In this document: positions 27,091 through 29,049 of the stretch, piece after piece
Layout: each line of letters begins with the position of its first letter
Numbering within the stretch: the first letter of the stretch is position 1
Source of the DNA: Microbacterium profundi
GTDB lineage: Bacteria; Actinomycetota; Actinomycetes; Actinomycetales; Microbacteriaceae
Direction of reading: 5' to 3'
Assembly: GCF_000763375.1 (NCBI RefSeq)
Contig: NZ_JPSY01000005.1
Location: forward strand, 1 to 29,049
Length of the DNA: 29,049 bases
Translations under genes and position numbers: made by a program
The notes under the pieces: model-generated
What the model was told of the DNA's origin: nothing
What the model saw: the letters and a program-made list of their open reading frames with translations, nothing else
Databases searched by the model: none

Positions 27091-27588
27091 ATGTCTCGGA
27101 TGCCCACTCAGGAACGTCTCCGGAAGGACCTGCTAGGCGGCGCTCTCACGACCGCGCTCGGCGTCTTCACCCTCGGGATCGGGGTCTACTTCCTGTTCCT
27201 TCGACCCTCCCTCCTGCCAGAAGACATCCGGCATACGGGTATCGACGCCGCCACGCTGCCAGTGGCATTCGTGGACTGGCTCGGGATCGTCTTCTCGACC
27301 TGGGGCGGCTTCATCGCGGGGTTCGGGATCGTGCTGCTGGGCATCGGCGCGTCCCTGCTGTCCCGCCGCACGCTGTGGCTCTACCTCGGCACGGCGGCCG
27401 GGGTGCTCGTCGCCTTCGGACGCTTCGTCATCAGCAACATCCTGATCGGCTCGGACTTCCTGTGGTTCATCGCGACCATGTTCGTGCTGGCACTGGTGCT
27501 CGCAACCGTCCTCGTCTTGAACGTCATCCGACGGCATCGGACGAACGAGAGCGCCTCCTCCGACGTCGACCGAACCGCTAGACGCTGA
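27091..27588 (+). CDS. Hypothetical membrane protein with four segments
   Basis: ATG 27091 with AGGACGG just upstream (a second ATG at 27100 is possible); 165 aa. Four hydrophobic segments: ALTTALGVFTLGIGVYFLFL, FSTWGGFIAGFGIVLLGIGA, WLYLGTAAGVLVAFGRFV and FLWFIATMFVLALVLATVLV. A short charged tail (RRHRTNESASSDVD) follows. It lies 104 bp after the P-loop ATPase and may share its transcript. Its end overlaps that of the acetate kinase gene by 11 bp on opposite strands. No family recognised. Confidence 0.7.
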   Translation: MSRMPTQERLRKDLLGGALTTALGVFTLGIGVYFLFLRPSLLPEDIRHTGIDAATLPVAFVDWLGIVFSTWGGFIAGFGIVLLGIGASLLSRRTLWLYLGTAAGVLVAFGRFVISNILIGSDFLWFIATMFVLALVLATVLVLNVIRRHRTNESASSDVDRTARR

Positions 27589-28635
27589 CCGCTGCGAGCG
27601 ACTGCCGGGCGATCTCGAGCCCCTCGTCCGTGGGAACGATCAGCACGGCGACCGGTGAGCTCGGGTCCGAGATCGCTCGCGCCCCGTCGGCCCTCGCCTC
27701 GTTGCGTGCCGGGTCGATCAGGATGCCCAGGCCCGCCATGCCGGAGACCACCGCCGCGCGCGTCGCGGCGGCGTTCTCGCCGACGCCGCCGGTGAAGACG
27801 ATCGCGTCCGCTCCGCCGAGCTGGGCGAGGTAGGCGCCGAGATAGTGGCGCAGCCGGTGATGGTAGACGTCGAGCGCAGCGGCGGCTCTCGCATCCCCAG
27901 CGGCGGCCGCGGCATGGATGTCGCGCATGTCCTCGGTGCCGGCCAGCGCCCGCAGGCTGCTCTCGCGCGTGAGCAGCGCCTCCAGCCGATCCCATGCTAC
28001 GCCGGCGCGGCCGAGCGCGAGGAGCACCCCCGGATCCAGGTCCCCGGCGCGAGTGCCCATCACGAGCCCCTCCAGCGGCGTCATGCCCATCGAGGTTTCC
28101 ACCGAGCGGCCGCCGGCCATTGCGCAAGCGGATGCCCCGTTGCCCAGGTGGAAGATGATCAGCCGAAGCTCCGACAGCGGGCGCCCGAGCAGTTCGGCGG
28201 TGCGGGCGGAGACGTGCTGGTAGGAGATGCCGTGGAAGCCGTATCGGCGGATCTGATGTCGCTGGACGAGGTCTGCGGGAAGCGCATACGATGCCGACGC
28301 AGCCGGCAGGGTGCGGTGGAACGCGGTGTCGAACACCGCGACGTTCGGGATGTCCGGGAAGGCGGCGCGCGCGGCGCGGATGCCGGTCAGGTTGACCGGG
28401 TTGTGCAACGGAGCCAGGGTGGCGAGCTCGTCGATCTGATGTTCAACCTCATCAGTAATCAGCGCAGCCGCTGCGAATCGGTCGCCGCCGTGCACGACGC
28501 GGTGGCCGATGACCGCGATGCGCTCGTGCTCCAGTCCGGCCAGCAGCGTGCTGATCACGGCGCCGTGCTCACGCCCATCCGCACCGGCGTGGCCGAGCCG
28601 CTCCACGACGCCGCCCCGGATCGTCGTGCCCGTTT
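27578..28635 (-). pseudogene. ackA: Acetate kinase, 5' end removed by the IS3 element
   Basis: About 350 residues match acetate kinase, with VIGHRVVHGG (substrate Arg), NVAVFDTAFH (catalytic Asp), YGFHGISYQHV, FHLGNGASACAM, MGTRAGDLDPG (Arg) and FTGGVGENAAATR, to a normal C-terminus. The first ATG/GTG-started frame begins only at 28606 (MERLGHAG). The coding sequence continues upstream as KTGTTIRGGVV into the IS end at 28636. The first 20-25 residues, including the essential Asn/Ser loop (NSGSSS in the family), are missing and are not found beyond the other IS end (1056 onward). A shortened protein would very likely be inactive. It makes ATP from acetyl-phosphate, the phosphoketolase product. 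Confidence 0.88.
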
Positions 28636-28656
28636 TGAATCGCCCCGGGTTTAGTG
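28636..28656. repeat. IS3 terminal inverted repeat (orfB side)
   Basis: TGAATCGCCCCGGGTTTAGT at the end of the element, next to the orfB stop (28651-28653), pairs with the end at 1035-1055. The outer base flank is AAAC on the minus strand; the other end has ACT, so no common target duplication is seen. Confidence 0.82.
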
Positions 28657-28986
28657 GAGGGCGAGTTCTCCCAGCGCCGGCTGGCGTTGGGGGTTGATCT
28701 CACGGTAGTAGTCGTTCTCTTTCTCGATGGGTGTGAGGTAGCCGATCGAGGAGTGCAGCCGGTTCTCGTTGAACCAGTGCACCCAGGACAGCGTCGCGAG
28801 TTCGAGGTCGTCGGCGCTGCGGAACGGGCCATCGATCTTCACGCACTCGGTCTTGTAGAGCCCGACGACGCTCTCGGCGAGGGCATTGTCGTAGCTGTTG
28901 CCGACGGTCCCGATCGATGCGATCGCGCCGACCTCGGCGAGCCGCTCGGTGTAGCGCAGCGCCGTGTATTGCGACCCGGCGTCCGA
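28651..28986 (-). pseudogene. IS3-family transposase OrfB, C-terminal part
   Basis: From the Ser codon at 28986 the frame reads SDAGSQYTALRYTERLAEVG, then SYDNALAESVVGLYKTECV and FNENRLHSSIGYLTPIEKE to TAA at 28651-28653. It holds the second Asp and the Glu of the DDE triad. It has no start of its own; it joins the His codon at 42-44 of the left part with no base gained or lost. A joined OrfB would be 327 aa. Broken by the motif-rich insert at 28987-29049 and 1-41. Confidence 0.88.
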
Positions 28987-29008
28987 GTTAAGCCGAATTC
29001 GGCTTAAC
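28987..29008. repeat. 22-bp perfect palindrome beside the right inverted repeat
   Basis: A perfect 22-bp palindrome centred on an EcoRI site: GTTAAGCCGAA and its mirror TTCGGCTTAAC. It contains the same 9-bp motif (TTAAGCCGA) as the 41-bp repeat, now as two head-to-head copies 2 bp apart. It is present only on the right side, between the IS fragment and the 41-bp repeat. It may be a recombinase binding site. Confidence 0.85.
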
Positions 29009-29049
29009 AGCGATTATGCCGAGGTTTTCGTTAAGCCGAGGATTCGTGT
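29009..29049. repeat. Right copy of 41-bp terminal inverted repeat
   Basis: Reverse complement of bases 1-41, with motif copies TTATGCCGA (29014-29022) and TTAAGCCGA (29031-29039), 17 bp apart. The element it belongs to extends beyond the window, or the two window ends are joined in the original molecule. Confidence 0.9.

Larger units (their letters stand above)
28636..28986 (-). mobile_element. IS3-family element, 3' part
   Basis: The 3' 351 bp of the same IS3-type element as 42-1055, from the start of the C-terminal transposase half (28986) to the right terminal repeat at 28636. Orientation is the same as for the left part. The two parts therefore join correctly only across the window ends. 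It borders the truncated acetate kinase gene directly. Confidence 0.87.

Overview
The window looks like an accessory metal-resistance island from a high-GC actinobacterium, probably of the Micrococcales type. This rests on GC-rich coding, frequent GTG starts, a CsoR with actinobacterial residue numbering, and an actinobacterial-type IS3 element. The genus cannot be fixed. No replication, partition, conjugation, tRNA or rRNA gene is visible.

Ends. The first and last 41 bp are perfect inverted copies of each other. Just inside them lie the two halves of one IS3-family element in the same orientation. The N-terminal half of its transposase is at 42-689 and the C-terminal half at 28651-28986. The gene is cut exactly between the codons of a His-Ser pair by a foreign sequence rich in TTAWGCCGA motifs. 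The window is therefore either a circle opened inside that insert, one unit of a tandem array, or the segment between two direct copies of the interrupted IS. On the right the IS has removed the start of an acetate kinase gene.

Layout. 1056-2512 is a lower-GC stretch with two secreted hypothetical proteins; the first has an apparent frameshift near its C-terminus. From 26369 down to 2513 almost everything is on the minus strand, much of it in tightly overlapping genes (ATGA, GTGA or TGATG junctions). The copper module 26369-20076 holds csoR, a CopZ-like protein, copA, a His-rich YHS protein, a PD-(D/E)XK-like protein, a DUF6153 protein, a DUF305 lipoprotein, a 32-aa membrane peptide and a BNR-repeat lipoprotein. 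The carbon module 20017-9004 holds phosphoketolase, a second P-type ATPase with a CPD motif, a beta-phosphoglucomutase/GH65 fusion, a UbiB-like kinase and an archaeal-type GAPDH. A DUF2933 protein, an EamA permease, a Tat-exported multicopper oxidase and an AraC regulator follow. A second copper module (4435-2513) has small membrane proteins, a four-helix copper-storage-like protein, a YHS protein and a DUF305 membrane protein, next to a decayed second BNR gene.

How it may work together. CsoR probably senses Cu(I) and represses from a palindromic site between csoR and a divergent P-loop ATPase. A similar site precedes the four-helix protein. CopA and CopZ export cytosolic copper, the multicopper oxidase oxidises it outside, and the Met/His-rich secreted proteins buffer it. 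The unusual part is a set of sugar-phosphate enzymes (GH65/beta-PGM, phosphoketolase, type II GAPDH, truncated acetate kinase) stitched into the same block. I suggest a metabolic arm that bypasses or replaces a stress-sensitive glycolytic GAPDH. A hypoxia/redox module is the main alternative.
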